From NCBI GenBank assembly GCA_947623745.1, contig CANQHN010000004.1, positions 62,001 to 126,000 on the forward strand: DNA of 64,000 nt. Direction: 5' to 3'. Position 1 is the stretch's first letter; every line of letters begins with the position of its first letter. The translations under genes and the position numbers were made by a program. Origin of the DNA: an uncultured Oscillospiraceae bacterium (GTDB lineage: Bacteria; Bacillota; Clostridia; Oscillospirales; Oscillospiraceae). A model generated the notes under the pieces. That model saw only the letters and a list, made by a program, of their open reading frames with translations. It had not been told where the DNA came from and ran no database searches. This document shows positions 42,119-53,515 of this stretch, in pieces.

Positions 42119-45100
42119 TCAGGAGGCCACGTTCTGGCAGAAGTTCATCAGGATCGTGGCCGTCTGGGCGCGGACGGCGCCGCCCTTGGGGGCGAGGGAG
42201 GTGGCGCTCACGCCGTTGATGAGCTGCTGGGCGTTGGCCCAGCGCATGGCGTCCAGGGCGTAGCTGCTGATGTTCCAGGCATCGTCGGACCAGGACAGGT
42301 CGGCCCGAAGGAGGGTGTCAAAGCCCATGACCTGGGCGTACTGGTAGAAGATCAGGGCCATCTGCTCCCGGGTGATGGGGTCGTCGGGGCCGAAAAGCCC
42401 GTTGCCGTAGCCGGAGACCACGCCCCGGTCGGCGGCCCAGGCCACTGCGGCGGCGTAGGACGCGCTGGAGGGCACGTCTGTGAAGGCGGCGGTGCCGGAG
42501 GCGGGGGAGCCGGCCAGCCGGTACAGGCTCTCCACCAACATGGCCCGGGTGGTGGCGGCCTGCGGGGCGAAGGACGTGGGGCTGACGCCGTCCATCAGGC
42601 CCTGGTCGTAGACGAAGGCCACCGACGTGTAGTACCACTCAGTGCCGGGCACATCGCCGTAGGGGAGGACAACGATGGGGTTCTCCGCCTCCTGCATGGG
42701 GGCGAAGGCGGCGCGCACCGTCACCTTGGAGGCGGGCATGGTAAAGACATACTGGTTGGCGCGGCGGTTCCGGACGGGGATCTTCTCCCCGTCCTCATCG
42801 GTGACCCTCAGCTCTTCCAGCACATAGCCGGATTTGGGGCTGACCGTGACATTCACCGTGTCGCCCAGGGAGGCGCGGGTCTCGTCCACATCGACCTCAC
42901 CGCCGGAGGAGGCGCTGGAGCGGATGGCGTGGGGGGTGGAGTCCTCCTCCTGCTGTAGCTGGGGGCTCTTAGCGCCGCACACAGTGCAGACGCCGTGCCG
43001 GTCGTAGTCATGGCCCAGAGCGGCGATGGGGGTGGAGGCCACCAGCACCCGGCCGCAGTCCCGGCACTCCTCGCCGCCGGCGTGGCCGGGGGTCTCGCAG
43101 GTGGGGTCCACGGCGGGGATGATGCGGACGTGCGCATGCTTGCAGTCGGCCATGTCGGGGACCACGGAGACCTCGCCGCCCTCCGCCGCCTTGATGGTGG
43201 CGGGGACGAAGGAGACGTTGAGCATGTCGTTCTTGTCCACCACCTCGTCGTAGGTGAGGGCGAAGCTGTTGTTGGTGACGGCGATCTGCTTGCCGGCGAA
43301 GGACACGGCGTCCACCACGAAGCCCTGCTTGGGCTCGATGGAGAAGGTGTGCTCCTCGCCGCGGCTGAACTGGATGAAGCCGTCCTCGCCGGCGGCCTTC
43401 TTCCCGTCCACATAGACCGAGCCGTTGCCGTCGGTGGCCACGATGACGTTGTTGGACTTTGTCAGACTGCTGGCAGACGCCTGATCGGCGTCCAGGGCCA
43501 CGATCTCAAAGGGGGAGAAGGAGTCGCACAGGATCACCAGGCCGTAGGGGGTCAGGGCCAGGGGGATCTCATTGACGGAGATGATGTTGCCCTCCTCGTC
43601 CCGGTTGAAGTGGTAGGCCTTGAAAATCAGGTTGCCGGAGAGAGCCTCCTCGGGGTCGATGCCCTTGGGGAAGCCCACCTGCATCCGCACGGACTGGCCG
43701 TCGGTGACCACGGTCTGCTTGCACAGGCGGATAAAGTTGATCTCGTACAGGGAGCTGCCCTTGATGGCGCTCTTGTCCACGTCCTCCCGGTCAAGGGCGT
43801 CCTCGAGGGTGTCGGACATTTTCCCGTACTTTTCGGACCCGGCGTTTACGTCCTCCACGGTCAGCATCAGCCGGCCGTTCATGTCGTCGATCTTCATCTT
43901 CTCCTGGAGCTCCTTCAGGGACTGCTCGGAGCCGTTCACGCCCTTGGCGGTGAGCTTGCTCAGGTCCAGGTCGCTGGGGTTGTCCAGCAGGTTGGGACGG
44001 CCCCACATGTTCCAGTCGATGCCCTGGGAGCGGTAGGCGAAGGGGCAGCTGCGGGAGGAGACGATGTAGTTCCAGTAGTTGGGCAGCCGGTTGGAGGTCT
44101 TTCCCACCAGGCCCAGGATGTGGAACTCATACAGGGTGGTGTCGTCGGACCAGTTCTTGCTGCCGTCGAAGTCGTACTCCACGCCGTAGACCGGGCAGGA
44201 CTCGGGGGAGTGGACGTGGCTGTCATCGCAGCGGTAGAGCCACTTCACCGTGTCCACCACGCCGTCCTCGTCGCTGTCGAAGTTGACTCTGCCCTCCAGA
44301 GAGTGGGGGATGACGTTGCCGTCCCGGTCCTGCTGGTAGCAGTAGTAGGCCACCTGGGGGGTGACCTTGGCGTTGTCCTCCAGCGCCGCGCTCCCCAGGT
44401 CCCTGGGGCGGATCAGGGCGTCGTCAAACTCGATGTGGACGTGGTGCTGGTCCTCCGTGGCGATCTGCACGGTGGTGCTGGGGGTCTGGACCTTCACGTA
44501 GGGGGCGGCCCGGTAGCTGGAGTACTGGTTCTCCAGACGGCCGGTCTCGGCGATGATGGCGGAGTTGTCCCCGCTGAAATTGCCATAGGTGAGCATGAGC
44601 CGCGAGTCCTGATCCCACCGCTCGTATTCGACAGGCTTCTGGCGGGTCAGAGCGAACTCCACATATTTGCAGCTGGGGGTGCTGAACTCCAGGTGGCTGT
44701 CGGTGTCCCTGAAGAACTCGTTGTCCTGGAGGATCTTGATGGCGGAGACGGCGTAGCACCACTGGTCCATGGAGAAGGAGAGCTGGTCGTCGTCCTCCAT
44801 GTGCATTTTGATGAGGAGAAATACGCCCTCGTCGCTGGCGGCCTTCTCCGCGCCCAGGCCGTTGTAGCTGACGGTGAACTTGCCGGCCAGAGTACCCTCC
44901 ATCTCGGCGGAGGAGAACTCCACCTTCAGGCCCTTGTCGTTGTAGACGGCCTTTTTATCGCTGTAGGAGATAGAGCAGATGCCGGGGTAGGTAAACTCCA
45001 TAGCACCGCTGGACACCTGGGGGGCGGGCTGCCAGTTGAAGCCCACCACGTCGTTGCCCACCATCAGGTAGGTGTCCCGCTCGGAGCCGTCCAGGCCGTC

Positions 45101-46021
45101 TACGCCGTCCTTGACGGTGTTGCCCCGGGCGTCCGTCTTGACGGGGTCGTCCCAGGTGGCGTCCACCACGTACCACTTCTCCCCGATCTGTACGGCGTTC
45201 CACATGTGCTGCTCGGCGTTGCCGTCAGAGGTCTGCATACCGGACACCAGTACGCAGGGGACTCCCAGCTTGGTGAGGATGTACTGCATGGAGCGGGCGT
45301 AGGCCTCGCACACGCCCTCGTGGGTGACCAGGGCGTAGAGGGTGCGGATGTAGTCGGAGTTGCCGCTGCTGCACTCGAACTCAAAGCGGTAGCTGATGCG
45401 TTCAATGACCTGCCGGTGGACGTAGCGCACCTTGGCGGCGGCGATCTCCGTGGGGTCGGAGAGGGTCTTGACCGCATCGTTGGCCCCCCGCACGATCTCG
45501 TTGACGGCGCGCTCCAGGGCCTCGGTCTTGCCATCCACGTCGCTGATGAGGTGGCCGTTCAGATGGTAGTTGGTGGCCCGGCCGGGGCCGATCCAGGCGT
45601 GGTAGCCCTGGGCGTCGTGGGTGACCCGGAAGGAGAGGTAGGAGGAGTCCATATACCACACCTCGGGGTGCTCCAGGTCAAAGGCGTCCTTGGCGGCGGT
45701 GAAATCGGCGAACAGGGTGCGGTCCTGCTTGCTGACGTAGGAGGAAATGGCCGCCTGACCCACTATGGGGGCCAGGTCGTAGCTGGTGACGCCGTCCTTC
45801 ATGTGGCCGCTGCTGTACATCTCGTACATGGCGTTGTAGATCTTCTGGGCGTTCTCGGACAGGCCGTTTTCTCTGGTGGGCCGCAGCTGGTCGTAGAACC
45901 AGTGCTCCGCCCCGTTGGCGGAGCGGGTGTTGGGGGCGGCGTCCACCGCGGACGCGGGCAGGGCCGCCAGGGAGAGGACCATGCTGATGGCCAAAACAAT
46001 ACTCAGTGCTCTGTGTTTCAT
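42119..46021 (-). CDS. Large surface protein: transglutaminase-like domain plus SLH repeats
   Basis: 1300-residue exported protein. Signal peptide (about 1-25), then a transglutaminase-like domain with Cys238 in THEGVCEAYARSMQ, His272 in QHMWNAV and Asp287 in YVVDATWDDP, all present; a long middle region (about 330-900) without recognised motif; a Cys/His segment HAHVR...CRDCGRV...HGVCTVCG (about 1000-1060), a repeat-type beta domain (VNVTVSPKSGYVLEELRVTDEDGE) and three C-terminal SLH domains (about 1115-1300) for cell-wall anchoring. Members with this architecture are wall-associated; the substrate is unknown. ATG at 46021 lacks a nearby SD; AAAGGAGG is 46 nt upstream across a hairpin. Confidence 0.85.
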   Translation of the reverse strand: MKHRALSIVLAISMVLSLAALPASAVDAAPNTRSANGAEHWFYDQLRPTRENGLSENAQKIYNAMYEMYSSGHMKDGVTSYDLAPIVGQAAISSYVSKQDRTLFADFTAAKDAFDLEHPEVWYMDSSYLSFRVTHDAQGYHAWIGPGRATNYHLNGHLISDVDGKTEALERAVNEIVRGANDAVKTLSDPTEIAAAKVRYVHRQVIERISYRFEFECSSGNSDYIRTLYALVTHEGVCEAYARSMQYILTKLGVPCVLVSGMQTSDGNAEQHMWNAVQIGEKWYVVDATWDDPVKTDARGNTVKDGVDGLDGSERDTYLMVGNDVVGFNWQPAPQVSSGAMEFTYPGICSISYSDKKAVYNDKGLKVEFSSAEMEGTLAGKFTVSYNGLGAEKAASDEGVFLLIKMHMEDDDQLSFSMDQWCYAVSAIKILQDNEFFRDTDSHLEFSTPSCKYVEFALTRQKPVEYERWDQDSRLMLTYGNFSGDNSAIIAETGRLENQYSSYRAAPYVKVQTPSTTVQIATEDQHHVHIEFDDALIRPRDLGSAALEDNAKVTPQVAYYCYQQDRDGNVIPHSLEGRVNFDSDEDGVVDTVKWLYRCDDSHVHSPESCPVYGVEYDFDGSKNWSDDTTLYEFHILGLVGKTSNRLPNYWNYIVSSRSCPFAYRSQGIDWNMWGRPNLLDNPSDLDLSKLTAKGVNGSEQSLKELQEKMKIDDMNGRLMLTVEDVNAGSEKYGKMSDTLEDALDREDVDKSAIKGSSLYEINFIRLCKQTVVTDGQSVRMQVGFPKGIDPEEALSGNLIFKAYHFNRDEEGNIISVNEIPLALTPYGLVILCDSFSPFEIVALDADQASASSLTKSNNVIVATDGNGSVYVDGKKAAGEDGFIQFSRGEEHTFSIEPKQGFVVDAVSFAGKQIAVTNNSFALTYDEVVDKNDMLNVSFVPATIKAAEGGEVSVVPDMADCKHAHVRIIPAVDPTCETPGHAGGEECRDCGRVLVASTPIAALGHDYDRHGVCTVCGAKSPQLQQEEDSTPHAIRSSASSGGEVDVDETRASLGDTVNVTVSPKSGYVLEELRVTDEDGEKIPVRNRRANQYVFTMPASKVTVRAAFAPMQEAENPIVVLPYGDVPGTEWYYTSVAFVYDQGLMDGVSPTSFAPQAATTRAMLVESLYRLAGSPASGTAAFTDVPSSASYAAAVAWAADRGVVSGYGNGLFGPDDPITREQMALIFYQYAQVMGFDTLLRADLSWSDDAWNISSYALDAMRWANAQQLINGVSATSLAPKGGAVRAQTATILMNFCQNVAS

Positions 46022-46030
46022 GTCGTCACA

Positions 46031-46064
46031 GCCGCGGCAAAATGTGTAAAATTTGGCCGCGGCC
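46031..46064 (-). other. Hairpin between SD and start of the surface-protein gene
   Basis: GCCGCGGC (46031-46038) and GGCCGCGGCC (46055-46064) can pair around a 16-nt A/T loop. The stem lies between AAAGGAGG (46067-46074) and the ATG, bringing the two close. Confidence 0.45.
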
Positions 46065-46101
46065 TGCCTCCTTTCCGGGGTAAAAGTGGGGGAAACCTGT
46101 G

Positions 46102-46140
46102 TTACTGCCGGTAAGTTATGTAAAATCGTTTCTGGCCCAT
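46102..46140 (-). CDS. Candidate 12-codon leader ORF
   Basis: Minus-strand ATG at 46140 opens MGQKRFYITYRQ and a TAA stop at 46102-46104. TAAGGAGG (46152-46158) lies about 11 nt upstream. It sits in the leader of the transglutaminase/SLH gene. It could be a translated leader peptide or chance; no conserved function is recognised. Confidence 0.35.
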   Translation of the reverse strand: MGQKRFYITYRQ

Positions 46141-46313
46141 GGCACGTGAAACCTCCTTAACTGCAAGCGATTGCGGCCGACGCGGCCGATGCGTAAACCA
46201 TAATTTCATATTATGTAAAGCAAGGGAATTTTACCATATCCCGCCCCGCCGGTCAACGGGAAATTTGAAAATCTGTCAGTTTTTTAACACGGGAAAACCC
46301 GGCCGCGGACAGC

Positions 46314-46350
46314 AAAAAACCCCGGCCCGCGCAGGTGCGCGGACCGGGGT
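46314..46350 (-). terminator. Terminator of ftsH
   Basis: Minus strand CCCCGGTCCGCGC/GCGCGGGCCGGGG followed by T6. Confidence 0.9.
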
Positions 46351-46364
46351 CGTCTGCTTGGAAT

Positions 46365-48515
46365 TTACGGCTCGTCCTTGGGCGGCTGGGGGTCCTCCGG
46401 GCCCTCCTGGGGTCCGGGGTCCTCCGGCACCTCGGGCGGCTCCTCCGGCTGGCCCTCCGGCGCCCCGTCGGACTGGGGCGCGGGGATGGGCTGGCTGACG
46501 ATGTGGATGTTCCGGGCGGGGGGCTCGATGTCCCCGGTCAGCCGGGCCTTGGAGCGGGTGGAGGCGTAGGCGTCCTCCACCAGGGCGGGGTCCCGGCCCT
46601 CGATGATGGCCACCATCTCGCCGCCGGTGATGGTCTCCTTGTCCAGCAGGTAGGCCACCACTTTGTCCATGTCCTCCCGGCTGTCCTTGAGGATCTCCAC
46701 GGCGTCCTTGTAGCACTGGTCCAGGATGGCCTTCACCGCCTTGTCCATGACGGCGGCGGTGTCCTGGGCGCAGTCCAGGCCGTAGCCGCCGTCCAGGTAC
46801 TGGTTGCGCAGGGAACCCAGGGCCATCATGCCGAACTCCTCGCTCATGCCGAACATGGCCACCATGTTCCGGGCCACGTTGGTGGCCTCCTGGATGTCCT
46901 GGGAGGCGCCGTTGGTCATGGTGTTCATCACCACTTCCTCGGCGGCGCGGCCGCCCATGGAGACGGTGATCTTGGCCATCAGCTCTTCCTTGGTGCGCAG
47001 GTTGGTCTTGTCCTCCTCGGGCATCAGCAGGGTGTAGCCCAGGGAGCCCTCGGTGTGGGGGACGATGGTGATCTTCTGCACCGGCTCGGCGTGCTTCTGC
47101 TTATAGGCCACCATGGCATGGCCCACCTCGTGGTAGGCCACCAGCTTCTTCTCAAACTCAGTGAGCACGGAGTTCTTCTTCTCGCTGCCGGCGATGACGA
47201 ACTCGAAGGAGGCCAGCAGGTCCTCCTGAGTGACCAGGCGGCGGTTGTGGCGCACCGCCCGCAGGGCGGCCTCGTTGACCAGGTTGGCCAGGTCCGCGCC
47301 CACGCAGCCGGCGGTGGCCAGGGCGATCTTCTTCAAATCCACGTCCTCCGCCAGACGGATGTTCCTGGTGTGGACCTGGAGGGTGGCTAGGCGGCCGGCC
47401 AGGTTGGGCCGGTCGATGGTGATGCGCCGGTCGAACCGGCCGGGGCGCAACAGGGCCTTGTCCAGCACCTCGGGGCGGTTGGTGGCGCCCAGGACGATGA
47501 CGCCCTTGCTGGGGTCGAAGCCGTCCAGCTCGGCCAGCAGTTGGTTGAGGGTCTGCTCCCGCTCGTCGTTGCCGCCCATGCGGTTGTCCCGGGACTTGCC
47601 GATGGTGTCGATCTCGTCGATGAAGATGATGCAGGGGGCCATCTTGCTGGCCTCCTTGAACAGGTCGCGGACCCGGGACGCGCCCACGCCCACGAACATC
47701 TCCACGAAGTCGGAGCCGGAGATAGAGAAGAAGGGGACGCCGGCCTCGCCGGCCACAGCCTTGGCCAGCAGGGTCTTGCCGGTGCCCGGAGGGCCAACCA
47801 GCAGGGCGCCCTTGGGCAGCTTGGCGCCGATCTCGGTGTACTTCTGGGGGTTGTGGAGGATGTCGATGATCTCCTCCAGGGACTCCTTGGCCTCGTCCTG
47901 TCCGGCCACGTCCCGGAAGGTGACGCCGGTCTGTTTCTCCACGTACACCTTGGCGTTGGCCTTGCCGACCCCGCCGATGCCCCCGATGCCGCCCTTGTTG
48001 CCGATGCCGCGGAACATAAAGACCATCAGGCCGATCATCAGCAGCATGGGCAGCAGGTAGGACAGCACCAGGCTGAGGATATAGGTGGAGCTGTCCACCG
48101 GCTCGGTGTAGGCGTTGTTCACCAGGTCCTTGTCCTTGAGCTGTTCCATCAGCTCGCTGTCCTCCAGACCGGCCAGGGGCACGGTGTAGAACTCGGTGTA
48201 CTCCTCCCGCTGCATCCCGCCGGGGACCAGGGAGTTCATCAGCTCCTGGGTGGCGTCGGTGTGCTGCTCGGGCAGCTCCACCTGGGCCCCCTCCTTTAAG
48301 GTGAAGGTGTACTGGCCGCTCTCGATGTTGACCTCGTCCACCAGACCGTCCTCCACCCACTGGGCGAAGGTGGTGTAGGGCACCTCCAGGATATTGGCGT
48401 GCTCGTAGGAGCTGGCGCAGCTGCGGATGATCATGGTGAACAGCAGCGCCCACAGAATCATGCTCACCAGCCCCACGATATTCTTTCGGTTTTTGTTGGG
48501 TTTATCTGGTTTCAA
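46365..48515 (-). CDS. ftsH: ATP-dependent zinc metalloprotease FtsH
   Basis: 716-residue membrane AAA+ protease that degrades membrane and regulatory proteins. Two N-terminal helices (about 13-30 and 145-170) flank an external loop; Walker A GPPGTGKT at about 241-248; SRH region [23 protein letters not shown]; zinc site HEVGH; C-terminal acidic/proline tail ([20 protein letters not shown]-type) longer than usual. TTG at 48515 is chosen because GGAGGG lies eight nt before it; an upstream ATG has no SD. It has its own promoter and terminator. Confidence 0.95.
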   Translation of the reverse strand: MKPDKPNKNRKNIVGLVSMILWALLFTMIIRSCASSYEHANILEVPYTTFAQWVEDGLVDEVNIESGQYTFTLKEGAQVELPEQHTDATQELMNSLVPGGMQREEYTEFYTVPLAGLEDSELMEQLKDKDLVNNAYTEPVDSSTYILSLVLSYLLPMLLMIGLMVFMFRGIGNKGGIGGIGGVGKANAKVYVEKQTGVTFRDVAGQDEAKESLEEIIDILHNPQKYTEIGAKLPKGALLVGPPGTGKTLLAKAVAGEAGVPFFSISGSDFVEMFVGVGASRVRDLFKEASKMAPCIIFIDEIDTIGKSRDNRMGGNDEREQTLNQLLAELDGFDPSKGVIVLGATNRPEVLDKALLRPGRFDRRITIDRPNLAGRLATLQVHTRNIRLAEDVDLKKIALATAGCVGADLANLVNEAALRAVRHNRRLVTQEDLLASFEFVIAGSEKKNSVLTEFEKKLVAYHEVGHAMVAYKQKHAEPVQKITIVPHTEGSLGYTLLMPEEDKTNLRTKEELMAKITVSMGGRAAEEVVMNTMTNGASQDIQEATNVARNMVAMFGMSEEFGMMALGSLRNQYLDGGYGLDCAQDTAAVMDKAVKAILDQCYKDAVEILKDSREDMDKVVAYLLDKETITGGEMVAIIEGRDPALVEDAYASTRSKARLTGDIEPPARNIHIVSQPIPAPQSDGAPEGQPEEPPEVPEDPGPQEGPEDPQPPKDEP

Positions 48516-48591
48516 CGGAGTTTCCCTCCTGTCTTTCCTGCTGAAAATGTCCGCCGGCGCCCAAAAGACGGGCCCGGCCGGGATTGTGATA

Positions 48592-48620
48592 ATCATACCA
48601 TAACCATATGGCAAAAACAA
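48592..48620 (-). promoter_or_regulatory. Promoter of ftsH
   Basis: Minus strand TTGTTT (48615-48620), 17-bp spacer, TATGAT (48592-48597). Confidence 0.6.
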
Positions 48621-48669
48621 GAATACGCTGTAAACTTTCTGTGAAACATGGGGTTTCCGGGGGAAGCGC

Positions 48670-48954
48670 TCATCCCAGGCCTTTCCAGGCCAGCCACGCC
48701 GCCAGGGCCAGCTGGAGCGCCAGGATCGCCGGCATCCCGAGGCGGAAGTACAAGTGCTTCGTCTTGTGATGGAACGCCCGCATCCCCAGGATGGCCCCGG
48801 CGCTGCCCCCCAGCAGGGCGGCCAGGAACAGGGTGCGCTCCGGGATGCGCCACTGTTCCCGTTTGGCCCGGCGTTTGTCCATGCCCATCAGGGCGAAGGC
48901 GGCCAGATTGACGACCAGCAGGTACAGCGCTAGGAGTTTCCAGAGCCCATCCAT
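48670..48954 (-). CDS. DUF1294 membrane protein
   Basis: 94-residue membrane protein of the DUF1294 family, with three hydrophobic segments and the conserved MGMDKRRAKREQWRIPERTL motif after the first helix (M-x-x-D-K...RIPE). Function unknown. ATG at 48954 follows GGGAGGGGATGCCGG; a longer in-frame extension is possible but the family starts here. It lies upstream of ftsH in the same direction, with ftsH's own promoter in between. Confidence 0.85.
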   Translation of the reverse strand: MDGLWKLLALYLLVVNLAAFALMGMDKRRAKREQWRIPERTLFLAALLGGSAGAILGMRAFHHKTKHLYFRLGMPAILALQLALAAWLAWKGLG

Positions 48955-49078
48955 CCGGCATCCCCTCCCTCTCCCCAAGCATAGCCCACCGGCGGGAAAA
49001 TAGCAATCGGAATTTCCCCTATCTTTTTCCCGCAAAAGCTGGTAAACTGGTGCTGATATCACAAAAGGGGGGGTCTTC

Positions 49079-49597
49079 GTGGTCCATCTCTACTGCGGCG
49101 ATGGCAAGGGCAAGACCACCGCCGCCATGGGCCTGGCCCTGCGGACAGCCGGGCGGGGCGGACGGGTGCTGGTCGCCCAGTTCTGCAAGGGGGCGGACAG
49201 CGGGGAGCGGTTCGCCTTGGAGCAGCTGCCCGGGGTGGAGCTGCTGCCTGTGCCGGAGAGGGTCAAATTCACCTTCGCCCTGGCCCCGGAGGAGAGGGCG
49301 GCCGAGCGGGAGCGGTACGCCGGTATGCTGGAGGAGGCCGGGGCCGCGCTGCGCCGGGAGGCCTTCGCGCTCCTGGTCCTGGACGAGGTGTGCGCGGCGC
49401 TGAACGTGGGCCTGCTGGAGCTGGGGCCAGTGCTCTCCCTGCTGGACCTGTGCGCGGAGCGGGGGACGGAGGCCGTCCTCACCGGACGGGACCCCTGCGC
49501 CGCCCTGCTGGAGCGGGCGGATTACATCTCCTGCGTTACGAAACAGCGCCACCCCTTTGACCGGGGGATCCGGGCCCGGCGGGGGATCGAATTCTAG
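49079..49597 (+). CDS. cobO: Corrinoid adenosyltransferase (CobO/BtuR type)
   Basis: 172-residue ATP:corrinoid adenosyltransferase that attaches the 5'-deoxyadenosyl group to cob(I)alamin-type corrinoids. The ATP-binding P-loop GDGKGKTT is at residues 7-14, followed by LLVLDEVCAALN, RGTEAVLTGRDPCAAL and the C-terminal FDRGIRARRGIEF typical of the family. GTG start at 49079 with GGGGGGGTC close upstream. No other cobalamin genes are in the window, suggesting corrinoid salvage. Monocistronic between two divergent and co-directional units. Confidence 0.9.
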   Translation: MVHLYCGDGKGKTTAAMGLALRTAGRGGRVLVAQFCKGADSGERFALEQLPGVELLPVPERVKFTFALAPEERAAERERYAGMLEEAGAALRREAFALLVLDEVCAALNVGLLELGPVLSLLDLCAERGTEAVLTGRDPCAALLERADYISCVTKQRHPFDRGIRARRGIEF

Positions 49598-49678
49598 GGC
49601 GGCGGCCCGGCAGTTTGCCGGCGGCGCGGCACGGCTGGAAAAATCGTGAAAAAAATGTTAAAACCGCCCCGCAGACGG

Positions 49679-49707
49679 TTGCAATTTTTTGTGCAAATAG
49701 GTATAAT
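49679..49707 (+). promoter_or_regulatory. Promoter of ppdK
   Basis: TTGCAA (49679-49684), 17-bp spacer, TATAAT (49702-49707). The leader beyond holds a branched hairpin closed by CGGGGC/GCCCCG (49738-49790). Confidence 0.75.
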
Positions 49708-49814
49708 ATTTCTGCGAAATCATGACGCGAAAAATATCGGGGCGGACCCGGACCGGTCCGGGAGTCGGAGCTGTCCCTCTCCAGCCCCGAAACAGATGAA
49801 AGGAATGAAGGAAA

Positions 49815-52454
<2,640 letters not shown>

Positions 52455-52489
52455 GGTTTAAAAACCGCGGGGCTAACAGACGACATGAG

Positions 52490-52536
52490 AAAAGCCCGGG
52501 GCATACCGCTTTGCGGTGTGCCCCGGGCTTTGTTTT
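52490..52536 (+). terminator. Terminator of ppdK
   Basis: AAAGCCCGGGGCATACCGC/GCGGTGTGCCCCGGGCTTT with 3-nt loop, then GTTTTG. Confidence 0.92.
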
Positions 52537-52645
52537 GATAACGCCAAAGCTTTTGCGGCTGCCGCGCCGGGAACCGCGGGTGCTCGCTCAAACTGACCCT
52601 ATAAAAAAGTTCTGTTTTGGCTCTTTTAAGAAAGCCAGATTGGAG

Positions 52646-52651
52646 TATAAT
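52646..52651 (+). promoter_or_regulatory. -10 box for the ECF-S gene
   Basis: TATAAT at 52646-52651 in an A/T-rich stretch, 50 bp before the ATG; the -35 region is not clear. Confidence 0.5.
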
Positions 52652-52701
52652 AGCGTTAATTCCGGGGCCGAAAGGCATCCCATTTGAAGGGGGCAACCGC
52701 T

Positions 52702-53283
52702 ATGCGCAACGAAAAGAAAATCACCCGACTGTGTGTCTGTGCTCTGATGACGGCCGTTGTGTTCCTGGGGAACTACCTGCGCGTCACCATTCCCATCTCC
52801 CTGGGGGGCGTCACATCCTTTACCTTGGCCAATATCTTCTGTGCCCTGTCCGGTATCCTGCTGGGGCCCGCGCTGGGCTTTGTGTCTGCCGGCCTGGGGT
52901 CCGCCCTCTACGACATGACCAACCCCGCCTATGTGATGGATGCGCCGTTCACCTTCTTCACCAAGGGGATGTACGGCCTGGTGGCCGGCCTGGTGTTGTA
53001 CCTGGTCTTTCGCTCCGCCAGAGACCGGTACGTCCCCCAGCTGGCCGCCACCTCCTGCGCGGCCGTGGCCTACGGGGTGGTCTATCTGATCAAGAACTAC
53101 TTCTATAACGCCATGGTCCTCAGCAAGCTCACGGAGCCTGTCCAGTGCTGGGCCTACGTGGCGGCCAAGGTCCCCGCCACCCTGGTCAACGGTGCTATTG
53201 CCATCGTTTTTACCCCCATCCTGGGCGTGGCGATCGCTCGGGCGCTGCACAAGAACAACCTGGACCGCCTGCTGGAGAAATGA
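52702..53283 (+). CDS. ECF transporter S component
   Basis: 193-residue six-helix membrane protein of the energy-coupling-factor substrate-binding family (COG4720-like), which pairs with EcfA/EcfT for uptake of a vitamin or similar small molecule. Typical residues: LCVCALMTAVVFLGNYLRV, GGVTSFTLANIFCALSGILLGP and FTFFTKGMYGLVAGLV, where the Gly-rich helices bind substrate. The ATG at 52702 follows GAAGGGGGC; a TTG 18 nt upstream overlaps that SD. No riboswitch was recognised in the leader, so the substrate is unknown. ecfA/ecfT genes are not in this window. Confidence 0.88.
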   Translation: MRNEKKITRLCVCALMTAVVFLGNYLRVTIPISLGGVTSFTLANIFCALSGILLGPALGFVSAGLGSALYDMTNPAYVMDAPFTFFTKGMYGLVAGLVLYLVFRSARDRYVPQLAATSCAAVAYGVVYLIKNYFYNAMVLSKLTEPVQCWAYVAAKVPATLVNGAIAIVFTPILGVAIARALHKNNLDRLLEK

Positions 53284-53357
53284 CCCCTCCCGCGCCGCGG
53301 AGTGGGACGGGATCGCGGAGGCAGAAGCCGCCGGTGTCTGGCGGGAACAGCAGACAG

Positions 53358-53396
53358 GAACGCTCCGGCGGGGACGGCCGCCGGAGCGTTTTTTAT
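53358..53396 (+). terminator. Terminator after ECF-S gene
   Basis: AACGCTCCGGCGG/CCGCCGGAGCGTT with 6-nt loop, then TTTTATT. Confidence 0.92.
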
Positions 53397-53515
53397 TGGT
53401 GATAGCCGCTGTCAGCTTTTTGGTAAAAAGTGCTGGCTTTTTTCCCTGGCATCGTCTATAATAAGGTCTGCTGAACACTGGGGCGCGCGCCCCGATTTTT
53501 CAAGGAGGTCTGTTC

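Noticed and set aside
52560-52700. Riboswitch in the ECF-S leader
   Set aside because: No TPP, preQ1, FMN or cobalamin core could be recognised; only a -10 box and a short hairpin are visible.
53284-53461. Additional frame continuing after the ECF-S gene
   Set aside because: It has no SD, runs through the terminator stem at 53358-53396 and has no recognisable motif.
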